Origin: Caenorhabditis elegans
Lineage: Eukaryota; Nematoda; Chromadorea; Rhabditida; Rhabditidae
Direction of reading: 5' to 3'
NCBI RefSeq assembly: GCF_000002985.6
Contig: NC_003280.10
Span: 9,296,501-9,360,500, forward strand
Length of the DNA: 64,000 nucleotides
Position numbers and translations under genes: made by a program. Positions 27,076 to 37,552 of the stretch are shown here, in pieces (the stretch's first letter is position 1; each line of letters starts with the position of its first letter). The notes beneath the pieces are model-generated. The model saw nothing but the letters and a program-made list of their open reading frames with translations, was not told the origin of the DNA and searched no databases.

Positions 27076-27459
27076 TTAACTCTCACAGTTAAAGAAATCT
27101 GAATAGTAATATTGCGAAATAGTTTTGCATAAGTTTGTTTGATTAAATTAAATGTGAAGCACTAACGCTATTGAATCCAGGAAAAACTCGAATTATTTGT
27201 TTGATTTTTATTAAACACACTTTGTGAACAATTTTCGGTTAAGAGGCTTTGTTGTAGTAAAAATCCTAAATCTACGATTATCTTCTTAAAATTTGACATA
27301 CTTCTTACGTATGTTACAGGATAAATCGAGTTTTGATGTATTTCGTAAATAGTTTTTAATCATGTTATCTTTTTATTTCCCATCTCTATGTTTTAATGTT
27401 GTCTTTACACTAATTCACCCGTAATGTCCGTGCACAAAAGAATTTAACATTCAGATATT
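26410..27459. promoter_or_regulatory. intergenic region between rab-39 and tag-175
   Basis: A 1.05 kb AT-rich gap between divergent genes. It contains a TA microsatellite at about 27041-27073 and a TTCAG acceptor at 27451-27454, six bases before the next start codon. Likely promoter sequence for both neighbours. No coding exon seen. Confidence 0.5.
27041..27073. repeat. TA dinucleotide microsatellite
   Basis: An uninterrupted alternating TA tract of about 33 bp. A simple length-variable repeat. Confidence 0.85.
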
Positions 27460-28200
27460 ATGGAAACAAAATCATCCCAAACTTCACATCCGTGGCTTGT
27501 TCTACTCATTTTCGCCACTTTTGCGGTCTCAATTTTTGCTGTATACAGCAATTTTCCTGAAGTCTCGGCAGATGAGAAGGTTCATTTGAAATATCCCAGG
27601 AATCTGGAAGACGCTAAGCAGCTGGGCAGAGTTCTCTCGAAGTACAAGGAGAACAACTATTCAGTAGTTCTGTGCGGTGTAATTGTCGTCTACGTATTTC
27701 TACAGTCCTTCGCTATCCCTGGATCTATTTTTCTAACAATTCTATCAGGATACCTGTTTCCATTCTATGTGGCAATTGTGTTGGTGTGCTCCTGCTCTGC
27801 AACTGGAGCCGCCATCTGCTACACCATTTCTAAACTTTTTGGACGATCATTTGTTTTGCAAAAGTTTCCCGAAAGAATCGCAAAATGGCAGGATGATCTG
27901 AGCAAGCATCGTGATGACTTTCTGAACTATATGATTTTCCTTCGAGTAACTCCAATTGTTCCAAATTGGCTAATCAACATTGCCAGTCCTGTTCTAGATG
28001 TTCCACTGGCTCCATTCTTCTGGGGAACATTTCTAGGCGTTGCTCCACCAAGTTTCCTGTATATTCAAGCTGGCTCAACACTGGAACAATTGAGCCATAC
28101 CAGTGTAGCATGGAGTTGGAGTTCTATCGTTTTACTTACGGGTTCGGCGATTTTGTCGCTGGCTCCTATTTTGCTCAAGAAGAAGCTCAAATCGGATTAA
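27460..28200 (+). CDS. tag-175: TMEM41-type VTT-domain membrane protein, 246 aa, single exon
   Basis: One open exon of 246 codons starting METKSSQTS, six bases after a splice-acceptor-like TTCAG that suits SL trans-splicing. An N-terminal membrane segment (residues about 12-28) is followed by a SNARE-associated/VTT (DedA-like) domain with re-entrant hairpins: GSIFLTILSGYLFPF and FLRVTPIVPNWLINIASP, then GTFLGVAPPSF. These match TMEM41B, an ER scramblase used in lipid mobilisation and autophagosome formation. A final membrane segment and a KKKLK tail follow, suggesting ER retrieval. The stop is only 184 bp before the eat-3 start on the same strand, consistent with an operon. The symbol tag-175 is from memory of the worm locus; the family is clear. 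Confidence 0.85.
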   Translation: METKSSQTSHPWLVLLIFATFAVSIFAVYSNFPEVSADEKVHLKYPRNLEDAKQLGRVLSKYKENNYSVVLCGVIVVYVFLQSFAIPGSIFLTILSGYLFPFYVAIVLVCSCSATGAAICYTISKLFGRSFVLQKFPERIAKWQDDLSKHRDDFLNYMIFLRVTPIVPNWLINIASPVLDVPLAPFFWGTFLGVAPPSFLYIQAGSTLEQLSHTSVAWSWSSIVLLTGSAILSLAPILLKKKLKSD

Positions 28201-28373
28201 TTTTCTCTCTTATTTCCTCTTTCGATCTCATTTTTTTTCCATTGCTTTCTGTGCAAAACTTGTGATATTTAGAGAATATAGCCGATAACTCATTTCTATA
28301 CTATTTTTATTTATTTTTCGCCTCCTTTTTTGTCATAATAATCATATTTTCTTCACTAATAAACAATTTTTAG

Positions 28374-28388
28374 GTGATGAAACAATGA
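28374..28388 (+). promoter_or_regulatory. three-codon upstream ORF overlapping the eat-3 start
   Basis: After the acceptor TTTTTAG at 28367-28373 comes an ATG at 28377, then AAA, CAA and TGA (28386-28388). This stop overlaps both eat-3 ATGs (28385 and 28388). A ribosome starting at 28377 would stop exactly on the second eat-3 ATG through TGATG. The sequence is direct; regulation is inferred. Confidence 0.5.
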
Positions 28389-31300
28389 TGCGGATCGCCA
28401 CAAGACGCCGATTCATATCGAACAATTTGCACAAGTTTTCCCGGATATCCGCCTCCACTTCTGCAACTTTAGCCGCATATTCAAATGGAAATCAACATCA
28501 GAACAGGCAATTCGGCACAAATGCACTTTTCAGCAAAAAAGGAGGATTGTGAGTCTCTCTCCTTTTCTCTCTATTCCTCTCTCTCTCTCTGTCCGCTCTT
28601 TGATGAGTAATAAGACACCAAAAACCACGAAGATAGCGCAAAGGGGGAATGTGTTTTGTAATACTGCTGTCTCTTCTCTTTTTTTTGCATCTTTGGTTGA
28701 TGACGTTTATCAATATGAAAACACCACATTTTGAAGCGAACAAAAAAACGACATTTTGTCTTTTACCACTCATTTTGAACTTTTGAAAAATTGTTTAAGA
28801 TTTTTTAACGAAAAATTTTCGGATATTTCACATTTTTGGCAATATTGTTTCCTAAATATTACCTATCCTGAAGATGAGGTTATATAATCTTCCAAGATCT
28901 TCCAAGAATATTTCTATTCGTTGATGTTCAAATTTCATTTTTGACGGGAAAAAACCGAAGAAGAAAACAAAATTCCGAACTTTGAACCTCTGGAACAGAA
29001 ATAAAAAAATGGGAAATTTTTTGGAGAATTAGAGAAATAGACATCAAAGACCATGTGCTCACTCGGAATTTTATTATTCTCAATCCCATTGGAATATACT
29101 TTTACTCAATCCTTGTCTAAGCACTCTTCACCTTGTTTATACGGCTTATCACTGACATTTTCAGACTCCAAAAACGGCAAACAGTGATCAATTTACAAAG
29201 CGAAAGGGCGTTTATTGGTATCGCTGCCAGTGCAGCTCGACATCTGCTCAAACTTCGATATTTTATCGCAACTGGGGTTATTGGTGGAAGTGTCGCGGCT
29301 AGAACGGTCAGTCTCTTATCTAAAATGTTCAAAAATCTTAAATTAAAAGGTTTACTCGACTGATATGATTTTTGTGAGCAGTAGATCAAAAAACATTCGC
29401 CAAAAAAGATAATTTTACATGAATAATCAAATATTTTGTAGTGGTATGAAGAATGGAAATCAAATTTGCCCGATTTATCCCTCCCGGAATGGTTCGATTC
29501 AAATGGGTCTTGGAACGAGTTTTCGCAAAAAATGAAAGGGATTAAAGATGGATTTGGTGCAGATGGACAAAATAAATGGGCAGAATGGATGGCCAAGTTT
29601 GAGCAATTTAAACAACAGAAAGAGGATCAAAATGGAAATTCAGGAGGCGGCGGAGGAGGAGAAGGAAATGTTCCAGTAAAAGGTAAATACATTGTTTCTC
29701 CAAAAATAAAAACGGTTTTCCTCACAATTTCGTCATTGATATACGATATCATCCGAAAATAATCATTTTATGATGTAAATTGACGATTTCTTACTCAAAA
29801 TAAACCTGATACTCGTCAGAATGCGTTTCTAAAAGTGAAAATAAAGACGACACACTCTTTAAGCGGATTTTCATGATCTTTGGAAATATAATCCAGACTT
29901 TTCACTTTATACGTCGGTTATTGGATGGAAATTTCCTTGCTTGTCCATTCCTAGATTTTAGTTTCTCATTTATATTTAAACGATAATCTTTAAAGCCTAG
30001 TGCTTTAGCTTAATCTGTGAGTTACAGGTTTTATAAAAATCAAATTTCTATTTTTTCAGAGCCCGTCATTCTCGCCTCATTGATGTCCGCATTCTCTTCC
30101 AAAAAAGATGAACCCGAGGAGAAAAAAGACAATGTTTCTGCCGAAGAGCGGATACAGAAGCTTCAAGAGGAAATGCTCAAGACTCAGAGTCAATATCAAC
30201 GAGAACTGGAACGCCTCGAAAAAGAGAACAAAGTTCTGAAACAGAGATTATTGTTATCGGATGATAAGGCAGCAATTAGGTTGAAACGGCTTAAGGTATA
30301 TAATTTCTAGGCTGTTTCAAAGTTATATAATATTTATTTCAGAGATCCTTAATCGACATGTACAGCGAAGTTTTGGACTTGCTCAACGAATACGATTCGT
30401 CATACAACACCTCGGACAATTTGCCGCGTGTTGTAGTAGTTGGTGATCAAAGTGCAGGAAAAACGTCAGTTTTAGAAATGGTGGCACAAGCCAGAATCTT
30501 TCCCAGAGGATCTGGAGAAATGATGACAAGAGCTCCAGTGAAGGTAACACTCTCCGAAGGTCCATACCATGTTGCACAATTCCGTGATTCCTCACGCGAA
30601 TTCGATCTTACCAAAGAGACGGATCTCCAGCAATTACGTAATGAAACTGAAGTGAGAATGAGGAATTCAGTAAGAGATGGGAAAACGGTGTCGAATGAAG
30701 TTATTTCATTAACTGTGAAAGGTCCGAATCTCCCAAGAATGGTTCTGGTAGATCTTCCAGGAGTTATCTCAACTGTGACTGCTGATATGGCAAGGGAAAC
30801 TAAAGATGACATCATTCGAATGAGTAAAGCACACATGGAAAACCCAAATGCAATCATTTTATGCATTCAGGATGGGTGAGTATTCATCTTTTTTCTGAAA
30901 ATCATTGAAGTTTTCAAATTTTAGATCGGTTGACGCGGAAAGAAGCAACGTAACTGACCTGGTCAGTAGCATTGATCCATCAGGAAAACGCACGATTCTA
31001 GTTCTTACAAAAGTCGATATGGCTGAGAAGAACTTGGCCAATCCTGATAGAATCAAGAAAATCCTTGAAGGAAAGCTATTTCCAATGAAGGCTCTTGGCT
31101 ATTTCGGAGTTGTGACTGGAAGAGGAAACAGTTCGGATTCGATCGATGAAATTAGAAAGTATGAGGAGAATTTCTTCTCAACAAGCCAGTTACTACGGGA
31201 TGGTGTTCTGAAACCATCGCAGATGACAACTCGAAACATGTCATTGGCAGTTTCAGATTGTTTTTGGAGAATGGTTCGGGATTCTATTGAAAGTCAAACT

Positions 31301-32786
31301 GATGCGTTTAGAGCAGCCAAATTTAATTTAGAAGCTGAATGGAAGAATCACTTTTTGAGAATACGACAACTAAATCGTGACGAGTTATATGACAAAGCAA
31401 GAGGAGAAATTCTGGATGAAATTGTGAATTTATCGTTAATCGGAGTTGAAGAATGGGAGAAACTACTTCAAGACAAACTATGGTCAGGAATATCTTCACA
31501 TGTTTTTGATCAGATATTGATGCCTGCGTATGCTTCTTCAAGTTCCGGATCTTTCAACACAACAGTTGATATCAAGTTGAAACACTTTGCTGATAAGCAA
31601 CTGGCTCAAAAGAGCATCGAAACCGGATGGGATACTTTGAAAGAAGTTTTCTTTAGACAAATTAATCAAGATGCCAGAACGAAAAAAGATCATGATCCAG
31701 TGTTTGATGCTTTAAAGGTAGTTTTTTTTGAATGATTAAAATTTAAATAATTTAATTCCAGGAAGCAGTAATCGAAGAAGCTATGCTGACGCACGGATGG
31801 GATGACAAAGCGATGGATTATCTCCGAGTAATTCAATTGAATGCAATGGAGGATCGTGCTGTTCAGGATAAACGATCATGGGATGCTGCATGCAATTTCC
31901 TTCACAAGGCTGCATCAGAACGTCTTGCAGCAGTGAAGAAGCAGCTTACTGACGACAGAGGACCGGGTTGGGCATCGAAATGGCTAATGTGGAAGACCCC
32001 AACTGCTGATAATCATTATTCATGTGTCATTCAGGACGAGCTTTACTCAATTTTAGGAGCAGATCCAGAGCACAAACAGGCGTTGACTGATGATGATATT
32101 ACTGTAATCAGAAGAAATATTGAGACGAAAGGCGTACTTGAAGTTCCCACTGAATCGATTAGAAAACAATGGAAATTAGTATTTAAGAAGCACTTTTTGG
32201 AGAGGATAATTAATGTAAGTGTGACTGAAACATTTGAAATTAAATTTTTATAAAATATTTTCTGCAGAGCAGCAAGGACTGTCTATCGATGTATCAGATG
32301 TATCGTCAAGGAATGATTGAAGGACAAGATATCGATTGCCAAACCATCGTACTTTTCTACAGAATCCAAAAGATGGTCAACTTGACGTGTAACGCACTGC
32401 GGCAACAAATCACAAATACTGAACACAGAAGGCTGGAAAAAGAGATTAAGGAGGTGTTGGATGATTGGTCACAAGAGCCAGATATTAAAAAGAAATATTT
32501 GACGGGAAGACGTGTCGATCTTGCAGAAGAAATTCGTATGTTTTTTTCTGATCTTCAAATTTTTATTAATGAAAACCTGGATTTCTCATGCAAAGTTATA
32601 CTTTTAAAATTCTTTAAATTCCAAATGTAATGTAAATTTTTATAATTGAGATTCCATTTTCAATTTCAAAATGTTGCGAAGTTTCATTCAAAACAAAATT
32701 ATACATTCTCCATTTCAGAACAAGTTCGCCGAATCCAAGAGAAACTCGAAGAGTTCATGGCTCAATTACAACGTGAAAAAATCTGA
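28385..32786 (+). CDS. eat-3: eat-3: OPA1-type mitochondrial dynamin GTPase, 965 aa
   Basis: Exons 28385-28548, 29165-29306, 29442-29682, 30060-30295, 30343-30875, 30925-31717, 31762-32214, 32268-32535 and 32719-32786 join in phase to 965 residues, close to human OPA1 (960). The N-terminus ([10 protein letters not shown]) is arginine-rich and fits a mitochondrial targeting sequence. A membrane segment follows in exon 2 ([13 protein letters not shown]). Exon 3 ends in a glycine-rich run, and exon 4 is a coiled coil ([10 protein letters not shown]). The dynamin GTPase has P-loop GDQSAGKTS near residue 295, DLPG near 398 and TKVD near 473; the middle and GED-like parts fill the rest. OPA1/EAT-3 fuses inner mitochondrial membranes and shapes cristae. 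Two adjacent in-frame ATGs start the protein. Confidence 0.95.
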
Positions 32787-33273
32787 AATCTCCTCGATGT
32801 TTGATCAGCTAAAACGATTTTCTTAGATTCTAGGTGTGTGCAATTGTTTGTTTGTTTGTTTGTTTCTAGTTCTATTATCACATAGACTCGAAAATAGGTT
32901 CTCTAAAACATGTAATTTTGTCACTTGTTTTTGTAAGTTTTCATCACGGCTTTTTGGTGCTTTTTTGCCATTTTATTTTATTTTTCCATCCTTTCATTGA
33001 CACGAAAATGTATAGCTAGTCTTTTGCCTGCCCTCAATTTTTGATAGGTTATCTCAACTTTGAACCGGTTTTTTTGTTGTAAATATGATCTAGGTCTCTA
33101 ATTATTGTGCTTTTTCCCCAATTTTATAATTTTTTAAAATTTAAACGAAGATTTTTCCCTAAACTAACATTTTCATTTGTTTTTTTTTCGTATTATGCTT
33201 CGGTTTTTCGATAGAAAATCCGCTTCTGGGTACCTTTTTTTATCCTGCTACCACTTGTTTAATTTATATTTAG
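32787..33273. other. eat-3 3' UTR and spacer before the WBP2-like gene
   Basis: 487 bp, T-rich, starting with a GTTT tetranucleotide run at about 32846-32868. It ends in an acceptor ATATTTAG placed directly before the next ATG, as expected for SL trans-splicing. No gene seen. Confidence 0.6.
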
Positions 33274-34577
33274 ATGTCCATCAACACGGCGAACACGCCG
33301 GACGGACTTGGTGTCCTACTGTATAATGGAGAAACCATCGTGATTTTTGCACAAGGAGTAGTAATGACACTAGGAACCAGTGAAAATGAGGTAATTTATT
33401 GCAGTATTTTTTTCATATCTTTTAAACACCAAAAATCTTCATTAGCACAAATGCTGAAAATTATAATCATATTTTCGAATTTATAGAATTTGGAAGGACG
33501 TCGAACGGGAACCATCTACCTCACATCACACAGAATCATTTTCATGCCAGACCCTGGAGATTGGCTGAAATCATTTGAAATTCCATTCAACAGTATGCAA
33601 GATGTTAACTTAAACCAGCCGATTTTCGGAGCCAACTACCTATGTGGAATCGCCTCGGCTGTTCAAGGAGGACAAATGCGCGGAGAGGTTAAATGGAGAA
33701 TGACATTCAACAGAGGGGGATGTATTGAATTCGGGCAATCTCTATTGCAAGCAGTCGAAAGAGCTGTTCGAATGAGACCAGAGAATGCTCCACCTGCATA
33801 TTCTCCACCAATTGGAGATTTCTACTCTGCACCGCCAGCTTATTATCAGCCGTCGCCGGATCAAGGTAAGATTTTTTGAACATTAAAAATAATCCTGAAT
33901 TCGAAATTAAAATTACCTAAAAAATGTTAAGCGTAATCATTAGAGATTTGTATGAATTTGAACATTTTTCACTTTTTTGAAAAACGAAAAAAAAAGGAAT
34001 CCAAGTTTGAAACATTTTTTAAAATTTTTTAAAGATTAATTTTTAAAAAAACGAGTTTTTTCTTTTTTTTTTCGATCACTTTTTGTTTAAGAGAGATTTT
34101 TTGCTAAAAATACCAAAAATCTTCAGTTCTGGTCAGACAGTTTTGCAAAAATGAAAACGTGCTCTAATGCAACTTTCTTCCACCTCGTTGCATTTTTGTT
34201 TCACAATTTTGTTGATTTTTGAATTGATTTTACCATCTTTCTTTGGATTTAATGGTTTTCTTATCAAATTCGTTAGAAAAATAATATTAAACCGCATTTA
34301 ACTTTTTTTTTATTTTAAAATTATTCCCCGGTTAATCCGATTAATAATAGATTTCACATTTTCAGGACCAAATGGTTTCAATCCAACCACCGATTCGTTC
34401 CCAGATCAGCCGAACCCATCACGAGTTTTCATGAGCTCAGCACCACCACCATATCCAGGAATCGGACCAGAACGCGGCCCACATCCAACTGAAGAACTTC
34501 ATGTTGCTGGACAATTTGAAGCACCACCAGCTTATGGTTCAGGAGAAACAGCCGATGGATTGAGGCGAAGAAATTAA
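33274..34577 (+). CDS. WBP2-like protein: GRAM domain with PPxY motifs, 235 aa
   Basis: Exons 33274-33390, 33487-33865 and 34366-34577 give 235 residues starting MSINTANTPDG. The first 140 residues form a GRAM/PH-like domain (GRRTGTIYLTSHRIIFM and INFG-like IEFGQSLLQA), as in WBP2 and WBP2NL. The rest is proline-rich with PPAYSPP, PPAYYQP, PPPYPG and PPAYGS, four sites that suit WW-domain binding (YAP, WWOX, Nedd4-type ligases in other animals). The ATG lies immediately after a splice acceptor. The gene sits between eat-3 and eif-3.F on the same strand. Family assignment is firm. I do not know an approved gene symbol. Confidence 0.85.
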
Positions 34578-35161
34578 CTTGTAAATTTAACAACAAAAAA
34601 TGACATTAGAGAAAGTGTTTAGTTCAAAATTATGGGGAAACACGTAGAAAACAAAGCCAATTTACCCATAATTTTTTTCCGCATCGAAAAATGATTCCAA
34701 ATAAGCTCAGAAGTCTAGTTGCACACAAAAACTATCTAAAATTCCACCATTTATTTTTTGTTTTTTTTTTTAATTTTTGCACGTCTCTCTAAAAATCTCA
34801 TGTGAATATAAGTAAAAGTTGTGATAAAACTATAAACTTTCGGTAGACTAAGTCTATGCCCTCTCTCTCTTGATGCCCCCTCTCGTTCCCAGGATAAAGT
34901 ATATATGTATAAGTGGAATTATATCTCTTTCTCTGATTCACAGAACATTTATTTTATTTTCTCTTTTTTTTCGTTGAAAAACACAATTTTTCTTTTAATT
35001 GTAAATAAATAAATAATTTAAAATATTTATTAAGAACTTTATATTTTTTATTGATTTTTTCAAAACCATTTTTCAGTTTTCAGCTGAATTTACTATTTTG
35101 ATTCAGATTATTTCTTTAATTTAGTTTTTTTTTCAATTACAGGGTTCAGAAAAAAGTCAAT
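34578..35161. other. WBP2-like 3' UTR and spacer before eif-3.F
   Basis: 584 bp, T-rich. A repeated AATAAATAAATAAT near 35002-35016 could serve as polyadenylation signals. An acceptor AATTACAG at about 35135-35142 lies 19 bases before the eif-3.F ATG and suits trans-splicing. No gene seen. Confidence 0.55.
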
Positions 35162-37116
35162 ATGGCTTCGAATTTAACTGTCAATGTCCACCCGGGAGTC
35201 TACATGAATGTTGTCGACACTCATATGAGACGTACCAAGAGTTCTGCGAAAAATACAGGACAGGAAAAGTGCATGGGAACACTTATGGGATACTATGAGA
35301 AAGGATCGATTCAGGTAAAAATATTTATAATTACAGAAAAAAGAGCCTAATTTTTTGAAAAAACTGAAATTTTGCAAGCTTATTGGTGTCTGGAACTGTA
35401 TTTAATCTAATTTTTTTAATTTTATGTAAATACCATCGACCGAAAAAGTATCTAAAACAACGAATAAAAACTCAAAATGACCGAATGCTCAAGTGCTCAC
35501 ACAAAAATATGCCAAAATTTTGAAAAAAGTATACTTTCAGCTAAAATCTTCAATTTTGCAAGCTTTCCCGTGTCACAAAGGTCGGAACTTAATAATATTC
35601 AATTATTACAATTTATTGCATTTTTGTGGAACTAGAAGCAAGTTCTGGCCGCTGTAACCCTGAAAAGTTTGCAAAATGGATGATTTTCGCTAATAATATT
35701 TTTTTTGGAATTCATGATATTTTCTCCAATTTTTATTTTCCAGGTCACAAATTGTTTCGCGATCCCTTTCAATGAGAGCAACGACGATTTGGAAATCGAT
35801 GATCAATTCAATCAACAAATGATCTCTGCATTAAAGAAAACTTCTCCAAATGAGCAACCAGTTGGATGGTTCCTTACAACATCTGACATTACTTCTTCGT
35901 GTCTCATCTATCACGACTACTATGTACGTGTCATCACTGAAGCATCGGCTCGTCGTGAATCTCCACCAATTGTCGTTTTGACAATTGACACGACTTTCTC
36001 TGGAGATATGTCAAAGCGTATGCCAGTTCGTGCCTATCTTCGCTCAAAAGCCGGAATTCCTGGAGCTGCTGGACCACACTGTGCTATTTTCAACCCACTT
36101 CGTGTCGAATTAGCTGCATTCCCGGGAGAACTGGTTGCTATGCAACTTATCGAAAAAGCTTTGGATTCCAGAAGAAGAGAGGCAACTCTTGAAAGTGGAT
36201 TGGAGCAATTGGAGACGAGCACAGCTCAGATGATTGAGTGGTTGGAGAGAATGTTGCAGTGAGTTTTAACATTTAAAATTATCTTAATTGGAGAATAAAC
36301 CGTGATTTTCAGTTACGTGGAAGATGTTAACAAGAACGGTGAGAAGCCAGGAGATGCTCAAATCGGTCGTCAACTCATGGATATTGTCACTGCCTCGTCA
36401 AACAATATGCAGCCAGAGAAGCTCGATACTCTTGTCAAGAATACTCTTCGTGTAAGTTTTCAGCCAAAAATATTTAAAAAGCGAGAAATGAAAAGTTGTG
36501 TAATATTCGTACGTGATTTTGAAAATTTCGAATATCTTGATCAAAATAGTTTTTTTTAATAACCTCAAAAAGTTTTTTTGTTGGAAATTAGTAAAGTTTA
36601 TACGTTTTTCAGTTTAGTACAGAATTGTTAGTTTTTTTTTCTCAAAAATTGAGGAAATTAAATCTTTAGCTAAAAACACGAAAAATCTGCAAATTTAGGG
36701 AATGCCTATACATTTTCTGTGCCGCGCGAAACCCGGTAGATGTCGGGATATGATATCCGCTACCCTCCCGAATTTGAAATTAGCGTTTCCAATTTTTTGA
36801 AATTTATGCATACAATTAAATTGTCTTTATTATTATCTCAATTAGAGCATTGCACAAACACATAAATAGAAACTTGTAAATAAAAAACTTGTGAAACCTA
36901 TCTTCTCAATGACCAAAAACCATGAAAAATGGGTGTATACTCATGTAAACAATATGCCCGCGAGAAAAAGCAGTTGACGAGAATCTAAAAACAAAAAAAA
37001 GCTAAACCTCTTCAAATATTTGTTTTCTTCTTTTTCAGGACTACGTGATGGTTTCGTACCTTGCCAAATTGACTCAAACTCAACTTCAAGTTCACGAACG
37101 TCTTGTGTCGGCCTAA
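35162..37116 (+). CDS. eif-3.F: eif-3.F: translation initiation factor eIF3 subunit F, 294 aa
   Basis: Exons 35162-35314, 35744-36258, 36313-36451 and 37039-37116 join in phase to 294 residues. The N-terminal half is an MPN domain (VNVHPGVYMNVVDTHMRR, then VGWFLTTSDIT) and the C-terminal half a helical region. The metal-binding JAMM histidines (HxH) of active deubiquitinases are absent, as in other eIF3f proteins, so it is a structural MPN subunit. eIF3f belongs to the eIF3 octamer that recruits the 40S subunit. Introns 1 and 3 are several hundred bases long. Confidence 0.94.
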
Positions 37117-37552
37117 TTTTTGTTCTCCACACTATAAACTCGTTTTTGTCCCGATTTTTTCTAATATATTTTTTTTTGGTTGGCGTTTGTTGTTTTTCTT
37201 TCCATCCATTTATATCATCCTTCTTCCAATTCTTAAAATATTTCTCCCCATGTTTTCTATCTATCTGCCTTTTTTTTTTAATGGATTGTCTGAAATTAGT
37301 ATTTGTTGTTTTCTTTTTCTCATAATTTAGCCTTCTTATTGATTTGGTTTTAAAGAAAAATCAATGTTTGAAGGTTTCTGATGATGATCACTTTCTATCG
37401 GATAAACCTCGTTGTTAAAGGCGTCTGATGGGATGACTGAATTGTTTTTTGCATGAATTTCTATATCTGGGCTCGGAATAATCTGATTTTGAAATTATCA
37501 CTAGAGCGTTCAGATCTACATGAGAAAATAATTTTGAAAAAATCGATAAAAA
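37117..37552. other. eif-3.F 3' UTR and spacer before scp-1
   Basis: 436 bp, with long T-rich stretches at 37140-37330 from the eif-3.F 3' UTR. An acceptor-like GTTCAG ends at 37513 and is followed by a tiny ORF, ATG AGA AAA TAA (37520-37531), before the scp-1 start. No other gene seen. Confidence 0.5.

Noticed and set aside
29117-29596. 159-codon minus frame opposite eat-3 exons 2 and 3
   Set aside because: Antisense shadow of conserved OPA1 coding exons.
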